DNA from: Promicromonospora sp. MEB111
Lineage (GTDB): Bacteria; Actinomycetota; Actinomycetes; Actinomycetales; Cellulomonadaceae
Assembly: GCF_030209445.1 (NCBI RefSeq)
Contig: NZ_JARVSD010000011.1
Location: 186,001 to 250,000 of the forward strand
Length of the DNA: 64,000 nt
Direction of reading: 5' to 3'
Positions within the stretch are counted from its first letter, which is position 1. Every line of letters begins with the position of its first letter. The translations under genes and the position numbers were made by a program. The notes beneath the pieces were generated by a model, which was given only the letters and a program-made list of their open reading frames with translations, ran no database searches and was not told the origin of the DNA. Shown here piece after piece: positions 51,329 to 59,893 of the stretch.

Positions 51329-53878
51329 ATGTCAGAGATCGTCGACAGCCTGTCCGTCGTCCGGCCCCTGCCGGAGGCGGCGCCCCGCGCACGCAGCGAG
51401 CAGCAGGTGCACGGCGCCGGCTGGCGCATCACCGTGCTGAGCGACGGCGTCTTCCGGGTCGAGCGCTCGGCGGACGGCGGGTTCGAGGACCGCGCCTCCA
51501 CGTTCGCGATCCGGCGCGACCTGCCGCCCGCCGACTTCGCCGTCGAGCGGGTCGGCGAGGGCGTGGTGCTCACGACGGCGCGCGCCCGGCTGCGGTACGA
51601 CGGCGGGGAGTTCTCGGCGAGCGGCCTCGTGGTCGAGATCCTCGGGCGCGACTCGGGGCGCTGGCGGTACGGCGAGCCCACGTGGGACCTGGGCGGCACG
51701 GCCCGCACGCTGGACGACGTCGACGGCCGCGCCGACCTGGAGCCCGGCGTCGTGTCGCGCGACGGCATCGGCGTGGTCGACGACTCGGCGTCGTTCCTGT
51801 TCGAGGACGACGGCTGGGTGGGCTCCCGCGTGCCCGGCCGCCAGGACCTGTACGTGTTCGCGTTCGGCCGCGAGTACGGCGACGCCGTCCGCGACCTGTA
51901 CCGGGTCTCCGGGCACCCGATGCGGCTGCCGCGCTGGGCGCTCGGCAACTGGTGGAGCCGGTACCACCCCTACAGCGACGAGTCGTACCTGGCGCTCATG
52001 GACCGGTTCGCGGCCGAGCGGATCCCGTTCTCCGTCGCCGTGATCGACATGGACTGGCACCGCGTGGACTCCGTGCCGGAGCGCTTCGGCAGCAGCTGGA
52101 CCGGCTACTCGTGGGAGCCCACGCTGTTCCCCGACCCCGCGGCCTTCCTCGGCGCCCTGCACGAGCGCGGGCTGCGCACCACGCTCAACCTGCACCCGGC
52201 CGACGGCGTCCGCGCCTTCGAGGACGCCTACCCCGCCATGGCCCGCGCCCTGGGCGTGGACCCGGACACCGAGCGGCCCATCCCGTTCGACCCGACCGAT
52301 CCGGCGTTCCTCCAGGCGTACTTCCGGGAGCTGCACCACCCGCTGGAGGAGCAGGGGGTCGACTTCTGGTGGATCGACTGGCAGCAGGGCCGAACCTCGG
52401 GGACGGCGGGCGTGGACCCGCTGTGGGTGCTGAACCACTTCCACCACCTCGACGCCGCCCGCGACGGCAAGCCCGGCATGACGTTCTCCCGCTACGCCGG
52501 ACCCGGCAGCCACCGGTACGCGGTCGGCTTCTCCGGCGACGCCGTGGTCTCGTGGGAGTCGCTGGCGTTCCAGCCGGAGTTCACCGCCACCGCCGCCAAC
52601 ATCGGCTACGGCTGGTGGAGCCACGACATCGGCGGGCACACCCGCGGCGTGCGCGACGACGAGCTCGCGACCCGCTGGGTGCAGTTCGGCGTGTTCTCGC
52701 CGATCATGCGGCTGCACTCGGCGAACAACCCGTTCATCCGCAAGGAGCCGTGGGTGTTCCCGCCGGAGCACCGGTCCGCGATGGAGGACGCGCTGCGGTT
52801 CCGCCACCGCATGGTGCCCTACCTGCACACCATGAACCACCGCGCAGCCGCCGGTGTGCCGCTCGTGCGGCCGATGTACCACCTGGAGCCGCGGCGCGCC
52901 GAGGCCTACCGCGTGCCCAACCAGTACGCCTTCGGCAGCGAGCTCGTGGTCGCGCCGATCACCTCGCCCCGGGACGCCGCGTCGCTGCGGGGGAGCGTGC
53001 GGGTCTGGCTCCCCGAGGGGCTGTGGACCGACATCTTCACCGACGCCGTCTACCAGGGCGGACGCACCGTCGAGATGCACCGGACCCTCGGGTCCGTCCC
53101 GGCGCTGCTGCGCGAGGGCGGCATCCTGCCGCTCGACGCCGGCCCCGACCTCGACGCGACCCGCAACCCCGAGGCCCTGGAGGTGCTCGTGGCGCCGGGG
53201 GCGTCGGGGGAGTTCGTGCTGGTGGAGGACGCCGAGGACGGCGGGGCTGGTTCCGTGGACGGAGCGGCCGGCCTGGACGGAGCGGCTGGTGCTGCGCTGG
53301 ATGACGACGCCGCGTCGGTGGACGGCGTTGCCTCTGTTGGCGGTGCCGCGTTGCCGGACGGGGCGTCGGTGGACGGTGCTGCCTCGATCGGCGGTGCCTC
53401 GGCGGCCGGTGCCGGACCTGCCACGACGGCCACGCTGCGCTGGGACCGCGAGCGCGGGGAGTTCCGCGTGGGGCCCGTGCGCGGCGACGTGACGGCGGTG
53501 CCCGCACACCGGGACTGGACGGTGACGTTCCTCGCCGGACTGCCCGAGGGGCCCGTGACGGTGAACGGTGCCGTGGTCGCGGTGGACGGCGTCGACGGGC
53601 GGTGGAGCGTCCAGGTCTCCGCGCCGCCGACGGCGGAGATCGTGGTCCGGGTCGAGGGCGGGCCGCTGCGCATCGGCTCGGACCGGACCGAGGCGGCCCG
53701 CGTCATCCTGGAGAGCGCGCAGTCGAGCAACCCGGAGAAGCTCGAGGCCTGGGACATCGTCAGCAGCACGCGGACGGTGGGAGAGAAGCTCGCGGAGCTC
53801 TCCGCCGTCGACCTGCCGGATTCGGTGCGCGCGGCGCTGGTCGAGCAACTCGCGGCCGTCGACCCGACACACGCGTGA
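51329..53878 (+). CDS. GH31 family glycosidase (849 aa)
   Basis: Cytosolic alpha-glycosidase with an N-terminal beta domain (about 1-230), a TIM barrel and C-terminal beta domains. WALGNWWSRYHPYSDESYLA opens the barrel. The nucleophile Asp is in VDFWWIDWQQG near residue 350 and the acid/base Asp in FSGDAVVSWESL near 404. The WWIDWQQG form differs from the common WxDMNE of alpha-glucosidases, so the specificity may be unusual. A low-complexity Val-Asp-Gly-Ala-Ala repeat interrupts the C-terminal domain near residues 639-696. ATG 51329 has GAGGAG 4 bases upstream. Last gene of the operon: probably cleaves the sugar imported by the transporter. Confidence 0.88.
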   Translation: MSEIVDSLSVVRPLPEAAPRARSEQQVHGAGWRITVLSDGVFRVERSADGGFEDRASTFAIRRDLPPADFAVERVGEGVVLTTARARLRYDGGEFSASGLVVEILGRDSGRWRYGEPTWDLGGTARTLDDVDGRADLEPGVVSRDGIGVVDDSASFLFEDDGWVGSRVPGRQDLYVFAFGREYGDAVRDLYRVSGHPMRLPRWALGNWWSRYHPYSDESYLALMDRFAAERIPFSVAVIDMDWHRVDSVPERFGSSWTGYSWEPTLFPDPAAFLGALHERGLRTTLNLHPADGVRAFEDAYPAMARALGVDPDTERPIPFDPTDPAFLQAYFRELHHPLEEQGVDFWWIDWQQGRTSGTAGVDPLWVLNHFHHLDAARDGKPGMTFSRYAGPGSHRYAVGFSGDAVVSWESLAFQPEFTATAANIGYGWWSHDIGGHTRGVRDDELATRWVQFGVFSPIMRLHSANNPFIRKEPWVFPPEHRSAMEDALRFRHRMVPYLHTMNHRAAAGVPLVRPMYHLEPRRAEAYRVPNQYAFGSELVVAPITSPRDAASLRGSVRVWLPEGLWTDIFTDAVYQGGRTVEMHRTLGSVPALLREGGILPLDAGPDLDATRNPEALEVLVAPGASGEFVLVEDAEDGGAGSVDGAAGLDGAAGAALDDDAASVDGVASVGGAALPDGASVDGAASIGGASAAGAGPATTATLRWDRERGEFRVGPVRGDVTAVPAHRDWTVTFLAGLPEGPVTVNGAVVAVDGVDGRWSVQVSAPPTAEIVVRVEGGPLRIGSDRTEAARVILESAQSSNPEKLEAWDIVSSTRTVGEKLAELSAVDLPDSVRAALVEQLAAVDPTHA
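53245..53415 (+). repeat. In-frame low-complexity insert in the GH31 gene
   Basis: About 57 codons consisting of degenerate copies of Val-Asp-Gly-Ala-(Ala/Ser) units (for example SVDGAAGLDGAAG, ASVDGVASVGG, GASVDGAASIGG). The underlying DNA is a degenerate 15-30-base repeat. It is inserted between two beta strands of the C-terminal domain, and the frame is kept, so the protein tolerates it as a loop. Confidence 0.7.
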
Positions 53879-54186
53879 GCGAAGCGGTCCTGTGCTGGCG
53901 TCCCGGTGCGGGTCTCTCGGGCGGGCGTCCCGGGCGAGACTGCCTCGCACCGGCAGACTGGTGTGGGCCGGTGAGTACGGGCTGACTGGTGTGGGGGATT
54001 TGTCGAAGCCGCCGGGGGTAACGTGAGGACAATCGAGGGGTGTCGCCTGGGCTGAACTTCGTCCGGCTGCGCCCTGGGTGTTCTGGCTGAGCCGAACTGT
54101 CCAGCCACGGTGAACGCCGACCGACTGCGCTGAACGCAGCTGAGTCCAACCGGCACTCAACAGAGATCCACGCCTACGGTCTGCGG

Positions 54187-54251
54187 ACGCCGGCACCGGA
54201 CGCCGGCACCGGATGCCAGCACCGGACGTCTGCACCAGACATCAGCACCGG
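54187..54251 (+). repeat. Five tandem 13-bp repeats
   Basis: Five consecutive 13-base units; the first two are identical (ACGCCGGCACCGG), the others carry two to five changes. A sixth partial unit (ACGCTGG) follows. Non-coding. Confidence 0.85.
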
Positions 54252-54281
54252 ACGCTGGATGCCGTCGTCGGACGCCGCGGC

Positions 54282-54340
54282 GCCTACCCAGTCAATGGGC
54301 CCGAAATGAGGGCTGTTTCGGGCCCAATGACTGGGTAGGC
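54282..54340. terminator. 25-bp inverted repeat, probable shared terminator
   Basis: Arms 54282-54306 and 54316-54340 match at 24 of 25 positions around a 9-base loop. The arm contains TGGGCCCGAAA. It lies between the converging GH31 and lacI genes and has no T-tract. It may be a terminator or a repetitive extragenic palindrome. Confidence 0.6.
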
Positions 54341-54402
54341 GGCTGTGCGGCCACGCGCACTGCGCCGGTGCCGTGCGCGCAAGGTCGGCAGTCCGCATCG
54401 AC

Positions 54403-54462
54403 GTCGGCAGTTGGCACCGAGATCGGCACAGGCCTGTGCCGATCTCGATGCGACCTGCCGAC
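54403..54462. repeat. Imperfect 60-bp palindrome, copy 1 of the GGTCGGCAG element
   Basis: Two 30-base halves meet without a loop and differ at three positions. The centre is GGCACAGGCCTGTGCC. Together with flanking sequence (about 54374-54467) it forms a unit of about 93 bases that is repeated in the same direction at about 54594-54686. Confidence 0.8.
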
Positions 54463-54621
54463 CTCGGTGAGGAATCTGCCGACCGCGCGGTGCGGATCGC
54501 CGATCTCGCCGAGCAACCTGCCGACCTCGGCGAGCTACCTGCCGATCTGGGCGCCCGTCGGCGGCGTCCTGTGAGCGGGTGACGGGCCGTTGAGTGCGCG
54601 AGGTCGGCAGTTCGCATTGGC

Positions 54622-54681
54622 GTCGGCAGTTTGCATCGAGGTCGGCACAGGCCTGTGCCGACCTCGATGCAAACTGCCGAC
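54622..54681. repeat. Perfect 60-bp palindrome, copy 2 of the GGTCGGCAG element
   Basis: Bases 54622-54651 are the exact reverse complement of 54652-54681, with no spacer. The centre is again GGCACAGGCCTGTGCC. Flanks share AGGTCGGCAGTTCGCAT-type sequence with copy 1. A perfect palindrome of this length with no loop can extrude as a cruciform. Confidence 0.92.
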
Positions 54682-54773
54682 CTGGGCAGGAGAGTGCCGA
54701 CCTGGACGAGAGCCGCCGAACTCACCGGGCGGCCGCCGGGCTCACCGGGCGGCCGCCGGGCGAGGGGCTCCCG

Positions 54774-55793
54774 CTACGCCGGCAGCTCCGGGGCGCTCTC
54801 GCGGAACTGGATCGTGTGGCCCACCGTGACGTGGCGGCCCGGGCCCGCGTAGCCCTCCAGGCGCTCCAGCAGCAGGTCGAGGGCCCGCTCCGCGAGCGCC
54901 CGGGTGTCGGGCGCGACCGACGTCAGGCTCGGTGCGGTGCTCGCACCCAGCTCGATGGCGTCCCAGCCGATCACGGCGACGTCGCCCGGGACGTCCAGGC
55001 CGTGCCGCCGCAGCGCGCGCAGGGCGCCGATCGCCGCGAGGTCGTCGCGGCACAGCAGGCCGTCCAGCTGCAGCCCGGCGTCCAGCGCGGCGCTGAGGGC
55101 CTCCTCGGCGTCGCGGGCGTCGCCGTCCTGCCGCCGGGTCACGAGCAGGGCCGGGTCCACGGGGAGGCCCGCGTCGACAAGTGCCGCGCGGTAGCCCTCG
55201 ATCCGCAGCGTGGAGGTCCACGAGATCCGGTCGGTCTCGTGGCCGAGGAACCCGATGCGGCGTCGTCCCGCGCGCACCAGGTGCCCGACGGCGTCGCGGG
55301 CCGCGGCGACGTTGTCGATCGCCACCTGGTCCGCGCCGTCGGGCTGCGGGTCCTCGCCCAGGAAGACGATGGGCAGGCCGTGGCGCTGGTCGTCCAGGTC
55401 CCGGGCTGTCAGGACCTGCGGCTGGAGCACCATCCCGTCCATGATTCCGGCCTCGGGGTCGCGCAGCACGGAGCGCTCGCCGTCCGCGGTCGCGCCCGTC
55501 TCCGCGAGCAGGAGCCGGTAGCCGCGCGACTCGGCGACCCGGGCGAAGACGTGCGCGAGCTCCGCGAAGTACGGCCGCCGCAGGTCGGGGAAGGCGAGCC
55601 CGAGCATGCTCGACCGGCCCGTGGCGAGGCTGCGGCCGGTCCGGTTGGGGCGATAGCCCAGCTCGTCGATCGCGGCCTGCACGCGCTCGCGCATCCGCGG
55701 GCTCACGTGCTGGTAGCCGCGCACCACGTTGGACACGGTCTTCATCGAGACCCCGGCGTGATCCGCCACGTCCTGCAGGGTCACCCGGTTCAT
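54774..55793 (-). CDS. LacI/GalR-family transcriptional regulator (339 aa)
   Basis: The N-terminal helix-turn-helix and hinge read VTLQDVADHAGVSMKTVSNV, then RVQAAIDELGYRPNRTGRSL; residues 60-339 form the periplasmic-binding-like effector domain (MLGLAFPDLRRPYFAELAHV, FLGHETDRISWTS, GDVAVIGWDAIELGA). The ATG at 55793 is followed directly by the HTH. It reads in the same direction as transport locus 2 and starts 82 bases after the debranching-enzyme stop, beyond a hairpin, so it may have its own promoter. It probably represses locus 2, or locus 1 on the other side. Confidence 0.92.
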   Translation of the reverse strand: MNRVTLQDVADHAGVSMKTVSNVVRGYQHVSPRMRERVQAAIDELGYRPNRTGRSLATGRSSMLGLAFPDLRRPYFAELAHVFARVAESRGYRLLLAETGATADGERSVLRDPEAGIMDGMVLQPQVLTARDLDDQRHGLPIVFLGEDPQPDGADQVAIDNVAAARDAVGHLVRAGRRRIGFLGHETDRISWTSTLRIEGYRAALVDAGLPVDPALLVTRRQDGDARDAEEALSAALDAGLQLDGLLCRDDLAAIGALRALRRHGLDVPGDVAVIGWDAIELGASTAPSLTSVAPDTRALAERALDLLLERLEGYAGPGRHVTVGHTIQFRESAPELPA

Positions 55794-55828
55794 GACGAAA
55801 GATTACCTTTGGCGTCCCGGACCACGGG

Positions 55829-55863
55829 AAAGGTCCGCCGCGAGACCTCCGCGGCGGACCTTT
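55829..55863 (-). terminator. Hairpin after the amylo-alpha-1,6-glucosidase gene
   Basis: A perfect 14-bp stem (AAAGGTCCGCCGCG pairing with CGCGGCGGACCTTT) with a 7-base loop begins 12 bases after the debranching-enzyme stop. It probably ends or attenuates the leftward operon before the lacI gene. Confidence 0.7.
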
Positions 55864-55875
55864 CAGAGATCCGGG

Positions 55876-57879
55876 TCAGACGGCGACAGCGCCCGCCCGC
55901 GCGCCCGACACCGCCAGGCAGGTGATCGCCGCGGCCGCCGACCAGGCCTGCGGGCGGCAGGCCGCCGGGTACGGCGTGGGCACGCCGGAGCGGGTCGCGG
56001 GGTCGCCCCCGTGCAGCTCCGGGACGCGGTACGCGAATCCCTCGGCCGCGGCCAGCAGTCCGACCACGGCGCGCTCCGCCTGGTCGGCGAGGCCCGCGCG
56101 GTGCATGCCGTGCACCGCGATGGCGGTGTCGTGCGTCCAGACGCTGCCCCCGTGGTACGACAGCGGCCAGTACCCCGCCGCGCCGCTCGACATGGTGCGG
56201 ATGCCGAACCCGGTCGACATCGTCGGACCGAGCAGCAGGGCCGCCACGTGCTCCTCCTCGACCGGGTCGAGGATGCCGGTGCCGAGCAGGTGCCCGATGT
56301 TGCTGGTCAGCGTGTCGACCGGACGCTTGTCCCGGTCCAGCGCGACCGCCGGGTACCGGCCCTCCGGGGTCTCGACCCAGTACGACGCCGCGAACCGGGC
56401 GCGCAGGTCCGCGGCCCAGGCGCGCAGCCCGGTCGGGCTCAGGCCGCCCGACGGCGAGGTGCCCGCCGCCTCAGGGCCCGACGCCGCGTCTCCCGCCGGA
56501 CCGAACGCCTCCAGCAGCTCGGCCCCCGCGAGCGCCGCCTCGTACGCGTACCCCTGGACCTCGCAGAGCGCGATCGGGCCGTCGGCGAGGGCGCCGTCGC
56601 GCCACTGGATGGAGTCGCCGGAGTCCTTCCAGCCCTGGTTGGCCAGCCCGCGCCCGGACCGGTCGATGTAGTCGATGAACCCGTCGCCGTCGCTGTCGCC
56701 GTGCTCCAGCAGCCAGGTCAGGGCCCCGCGGAGCGTGGGCAGCAGGGCGGCGACCTCGTCGTCGGGCATGCCGGCGCGCCAGGCGTCGGCGAGCAGGCAC
56801 ACCCAGAGCGGCGTCGAGTCGACGCTGCCGTAGTAGAGCGGCGGCAGGACGACGCCCTCGCCGGGGATCTCGAGCGGCGCGGCGCGCAGCTCGTGCAGGA
56901 TCTTGCCGGGCTCCTGGGCGGTCTCGACGTCGTGGGCGGTGCCCTGCAGGCGGGCCAGGACGCGCAGCGTGGAGGCCGCGACGCGGACGTCGAGCGGGAG
57001 CGCGAGCCGGGCGGCCCAGATCGCGTCCCGGCCGAACAGCGTGAAGAACCAGGGCGCGCCGGCGGCGAAGAACTCGTCGTCGGGGTGACCGGGCAGGGCC
57101 AGCCGCAGGGCGTCGAGGTCGTCGAGGGCGGTGTCGAGCCAGCGGCCGAGGCGAGGGTCGGCGCCGTCGGGGACGGCGATCCGGGCCGCGCCGGGCCAGG
57201 CGCCGTCCGCCCCCCGGACCACCATCGTGTCGTCGTGCAGGGCGAGCGACCAGACCGCCGCCGCCTCGCCGTGGGCCGGGACGTCCAGGGCCCAGACGGC
57301 CTCGATCGCGCCGCCCGGACCCGAGGTCACCGTGGCGCCCTCGGCGGTCAGGGTGGAGGAGGCGCTGCCGGAGCGCGCCGTTGCCGAGCCCGGCGCCACC
57401 GTGACGACCGGGGCGTCGCCGCCCCCGCCGCCGTCCGAACCCGCCGCGCCCGCGATCCCCGCCTTGACCTCGTGCAGGGTCGCGAAGTCCGGACGCAGCC
57501 GCAGCCGCAGCGTCACGCGCGTCGCGGACGGCAGGTGTGACGCGACCGTCCAGGTCTCGGCGAGCACACCGTCGGCGACCCGCCGGTCGCGCACGAGGCG
57601 CACCTTGGGGTCGGGCGTGGCGTCGTCCGCCCCGCGCAGGAGGCCGCCGAACACGACGTGCGAGGCGCTGTCCGGGGCGACCGAGATGTATTCGACGTCC
57701 GACTCGGCGCACTCCAGCACCAGCTCGCGCACGTGCCGGACGTCGCCGTGGTAGACGCCGTCGATCGGCGCGGCGCCCAGGTCGCCGTCCCGGCCGGACC
57801 AGACCTGGGTCGGGGCGCGCAGGGCGATGACGGCGTCGCTGAGCAGCGGCTGCAGGGGTGGGGTGGTGGACGGCGTCAT
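55876..57879 (-). CDS. Amylo-alpha-1,6-glucosidase / glycogen-debranching-like glycosidase (667 aa)
   Basis: An N-terminal beta domain typical of GDE_N_bis proteins (VWSGRDGDLGAAPIDGVYHG, then VRHVRELVLECAE) precedes an (alpha/alpha)6 barrel: FFAAGAPWFFTLFGRDAIWA, YYGSVDSTPLWVCLLADA, RGLANQGWKDSGDSIQWRDG and LTSNIGHLLGTGILDP are the family landmarks with catalytic Asp/Glu positions. Predicted role: intracellular hydrolysis of an imported alpha-glucan or related oligosaccharide. A Gly-rich loop (GSDGGGGGDA) lies near residue 150. The ATG at 57879 overlaps the permease stop (ATGA). Longer in-frame readings continue into the permease gene and are rejected. Confidence 0.87.
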   Translation of the reverse strand: MTPSTTPPLQPLLSDAVIALRAPTQVWSGRDGDLGAAPIDGVYHGDVRHVRELVLECAESDVEYISVAPDSASHVVFGGLLRGADDATPDPKVRLVRDRRVADGVLAETWTVASHLPSATRVTLRLRLRPDFATLHEVKAGIAGAAGSDGGGGGDAPVVTVAPGSATARSGSASSTLTAEGATVTSGPGGAIEAVWALDVPAHGEAAAVWSLALHDDTMVVRGADGAWPGAARIAVPDGADPRLGRWLDTALDDLDALRLALPGHPDDEFFAAGAPWFFTLFGRDAIWAARLALPLDVRVAASTLRVLARLQGTAHDVETAQEPGKILHELRAAPLEIPGEGVVLPPLYYGSVDSTPLWVCLLADAWRAGMPDDEVAALLPTLRGALTWLLEHGDSDGDGFIDYIDRSGRGLANQGWKDSGDSIQWRDGALADGPIALCEVQGYAYEAALAGAELLEAFGPAGDAASGPEAAGTSPSGGLSPTGLRAWAADLRARFAASYWVETPEGRYPAVALDRDKRPVDTLTSNIGHLLGTGILDPVEEEHVAALLLGPTMSTGFGIRTMSSGAAGYWPLSYHGGSVWTHDTAIAVHGMHRAGLADQAERAVVGLLAAAEGFAYRVPELHGGDPATRSGVPTPYPAACRPQAWSAAAAITCLAVSGARAGAVAV

Positions 57880-58754
57880 TCCTTGACGGCTCCTTCGCTG
57901 GTGTTCATGATGCGTCGCTGGAACACGAAGAACACGACCGCCACGGGGATGGTCATGATCGCCGCGGCGGCGAGCTTGATCGGGTACTGGCTGCCCTGGC
58001 TGAGCTGGCCGCTCGCCAGCGACGCGACGCCCTTGGTGAGGGTCGTCAGCTCGGGGGACTGTGCGGCGACGATGAAGTGGCTCAGCTCGTTCCAGGAGCC
58101 CTGGAACGACAGGATCACGATGGTCACCAGCGCGGGCCGGGCCATGGGCAGCACCACGGACCAGAAGATCCGGAACGTGCCGGCCCCGTCGATGCGTGCC
58201 TGCTCCTCGACCGACCGGGGGACGGACTCGAAGAAGTTCTTCATGATGAACACGCCCGCGGCGTCGACCAGCAGCGGCAGCACCATGCCCGCGTACGAGT
58301 CGTAGATGCCGAGCTGGTTGATGACCAGGAACTTGGGGATCAGCAGCACGACGGTGGGCACCGCCATGACCGCGACCAGCGCCGCGTAGACCACGCCGCG
58401 TCCGCGGAAGGTCAGGCGAGCCAGCGCGTAGCCCGCCAGGGAGTCGAAGAACACGCGCCCCGCGGTCACGAGGATCGTGACGACGGCGGAGTTGGCGAAC
58501 CACACCGGGAAGTCGGAGCGCAGGAACAGGCGCCCGTACGCGGCCCAGGTCAGGGGGTCGGGGACCAGCGAGACCGGGTCGGCCGCGGCGTCCGCCTCGG
58601 TCTTGACCGACGTCGCGAGCTGGACCAGGAACGGGTAGACGTAGACCAGCGCCAGCAGGACCAGCAGCGCGTAGAGGCCGAGCTGCCAGGCGAACGCCTT
58701 GCGCGGCATGCGGTGGCGCGTGGGCGGCGGCGGACGGCGCGTGATGCGGCTCAT
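57876..58754 (-). CDS. Sugar ABC transporter permease, MalG type (292 aa)
   Basis: Six membrane segments (for example LGLYALLVLLALVYVYPFLV and VYAALVAVMAVPTVVLLIP) and an EAA loop SVEEQARIDGAGTFRIFWSV. A basic N-terminus (ITRRPPPPTRHRMPRKAF) fits a cytoplasmic start. ATG 58754 overlaps the previous stop, and its own stop overlaps the glycosidase start. Partner of the next permease in locus 2. Confidence 0.92.
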   Translation of the reverse strand: MSRITRRPPPPTRHRMPRKAFAWQLGLYALLVLLALVYVYPFLVQLATSVKTEADAAADPVSLVPDPLTWAAYGRLFLRSDFPVWFANSAVVTILVTAGRVFFDSLAGYALARLTFRGRGVVYAALVAVMAVPTVVLLIPKFLVINQLGIYDSYAGMVLPLLVDAAGVFIMKNFFESVPRSVEEQARIDGAGTFRIFWSVVLPMARPALVTIVILSFQGSWNELSHFIVAAQSPELTTLTKGVASLASGQLSQGSQYPIKLAAAAIMTIPVAVVFFVFQRRIMNTSEGAVKE

Positions 58755-59887
58755 CGGGCGTCCTCCGTCGTCGAGGTGACAGTGGCAGAAGGCGCACGGC
58801 CGCGTCGTCGGACCCGCCGCGGCACGTCGGGGCGGTCGCGCAGGACCCAGCGCTGCAGGATGGTCAGCAGCACGATGATGACGAACAGGATGAACGCGAT
58901 CGCCGCGCCCTGGCCCCACTCCTGGGACAGGAACGCCGACTGGTAGCTGAGGTACGCGGGCGTCAGCGTGGTCTTGCCGGGGCCGCCCTGCGTGCCGGTG
59001 TAGATCTGGTCGAACACCTGCCAGCAGCCGATCAGGCCGAGGGTCAGCACGGTGAAGAGGGTCGGCTTGAGCTGGGGGAGCGTGATGCGCCAGAACCGCT
59101 GCCAGGCGTTCGCGCCGTCGACCATCGCGGCCTCCTCGACCTCGGGGGTGATGTTCTGCAGGCCGGCGATGAACAGCAGCATGAACGTGCCGCTGGTCGT
59201 GAAGATCGCCATGAGCACGAACGCCGACATGGCCACCGAGGGCCCGGCCAGCCAGTCCCACCAGGTCACGCCGAGAAAACCGTGCTGGGTCAGCACGTCG
59301 GGTCCGGTCCGCACGCCGAGCGCGCCCAGCAGGTTGTGCAGCACGCCGCTCGGCTCGTTGAACCAGTTGGGCCCGGCGATACCGACCCGGGCGAGGATCG
59401 TGTTGACCACGCCCGACGTCGAGAACAGGAACAGCCACAGCACCGTGATGGCCACCGAGCTGGTCACGGACGGGAAGTAGAAGGCCGTGCGGAACACGCC
59501 ACGGCCCCGCAGCACCGCGCGGTTGACCAGGACCGCCAGGAACAGGGCCAGGCCGGTCTGCAGCGGCACGACCAGCAGCACGTACCAGGCGTTGTTGCGC
59601 AGCGCGACGCCGAAGTCGCGCTCGGCGAGGCCGCCGCCCGTGGTGACGGCGGCGTAGTTGTCCAGCCCCACGAAGCCGACGCCGGAGGAGAGCGGGCTGC
59701 CGCGCCCGGACCAGTCCGAGAAGCTCACCCAGAGCGCCATCAGGACCGGGACGAGCAGGAACACGCCGAGGATCACCAGGACGGGCAGCGTGAAGAGCCA
59801 GCCGGCCACGGCCTCGCCGTGCCGGATCCCGCGAGGGGACCCGGCACGGCGTGGCGCGGCGTCACGCGGCGACGCGAGGACGGACAT
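58751..59887 (-). CDS. Sugar ABC transporter permease, MalF type (378 aa)
   Basis: A MalF-like membrane protein, longer than usual because of a periplasmic insertion after the third segment (about residues 150-205, including NTILARVGIAGPNWFNEPSG). The EAA loop is EVEEAAMVDGANAWQRFWRI. The C-terminal 40 residues are basic and cytoplasmic. Starts 7 bases after the binding-protein stop and overlaps the next permease. The insertion may shape binding-protein docking. Confidence 0.91.
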   Translation of the reverse strand: MSVLASPRDAAPRRAGSPRGIRHGEAVAGWLFTLPVLVILGVFLLVPVLMALWVSFSDWSGRGSPLSSGVGFVGLDNYAAVTTGGGLAERDFGVALRNNAWYVLLVVPLQTGLALFLAVLVNRAVLRGRGVFRTAFYFPSVTSSVAITVLWLFLFSTSGVVNTILARVGIAGPNWFNEPSGVLHNLLGALGVRTGPDVLTQHGFLGVTWWDWLAGPSVAMSAFVLMAIFTTSGTFMLLFIAGLQNITPEVEEAAMVDGANAWQRFWRITLPQLKPTLFTVLTLGLIGCWQVFDQIYTGTQGGPGKTTLTPAYLSYQSAFLSQEWGQGAAIAFILFVIIVLLTILQRWVLRDRPDVPRRVRRRGRAPSATVTSTTEDAR

Positions 59888-59893
59888 CCGTGC

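Larger units (their letters stand above)
53879..54773. other. Repeat-filled intergenic region between the GH31 and lacI genes
   Basis: 895 bases between converging genes with no convincing gene. Frames across the repeat part have the same odd composition in every direction. It contains a 13-bp tandem repeat, a 25-bp hairpin, two related 60-bp palindromes and about ten copies of GGTCGGCAG or its complement CTGCCGACC. The first 300 bases (53879-54180) show no structure. Confidence 0.7.

Noticed and set aside
51332-54235. Leftward 967-codon frame across the GH31 gene
   Set aside because: Shadow frame opposite a catalytic-motif-bearing gene; no domain.
54187-54251. 13-bp repeats as a CRISPR array
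   Set aside because: Units are contiguous with no spacers and far too short; no cas genes nearby. The Cas4-like protein at 23665 belongs to the pPIWI-RE operon.
54174-54725. Leftward 183-codon frame in the repeat region
   Set aside because: Its protein is made of the translated palindromic repeats (the same ten residues recur), so it is a by-product of the repeats.
55792-57540. Rightward 582-codon frame across the debranching enzyme
   Set aside because: Antisense shadow with Arg/Gly/Ala-rich composition and no domain.
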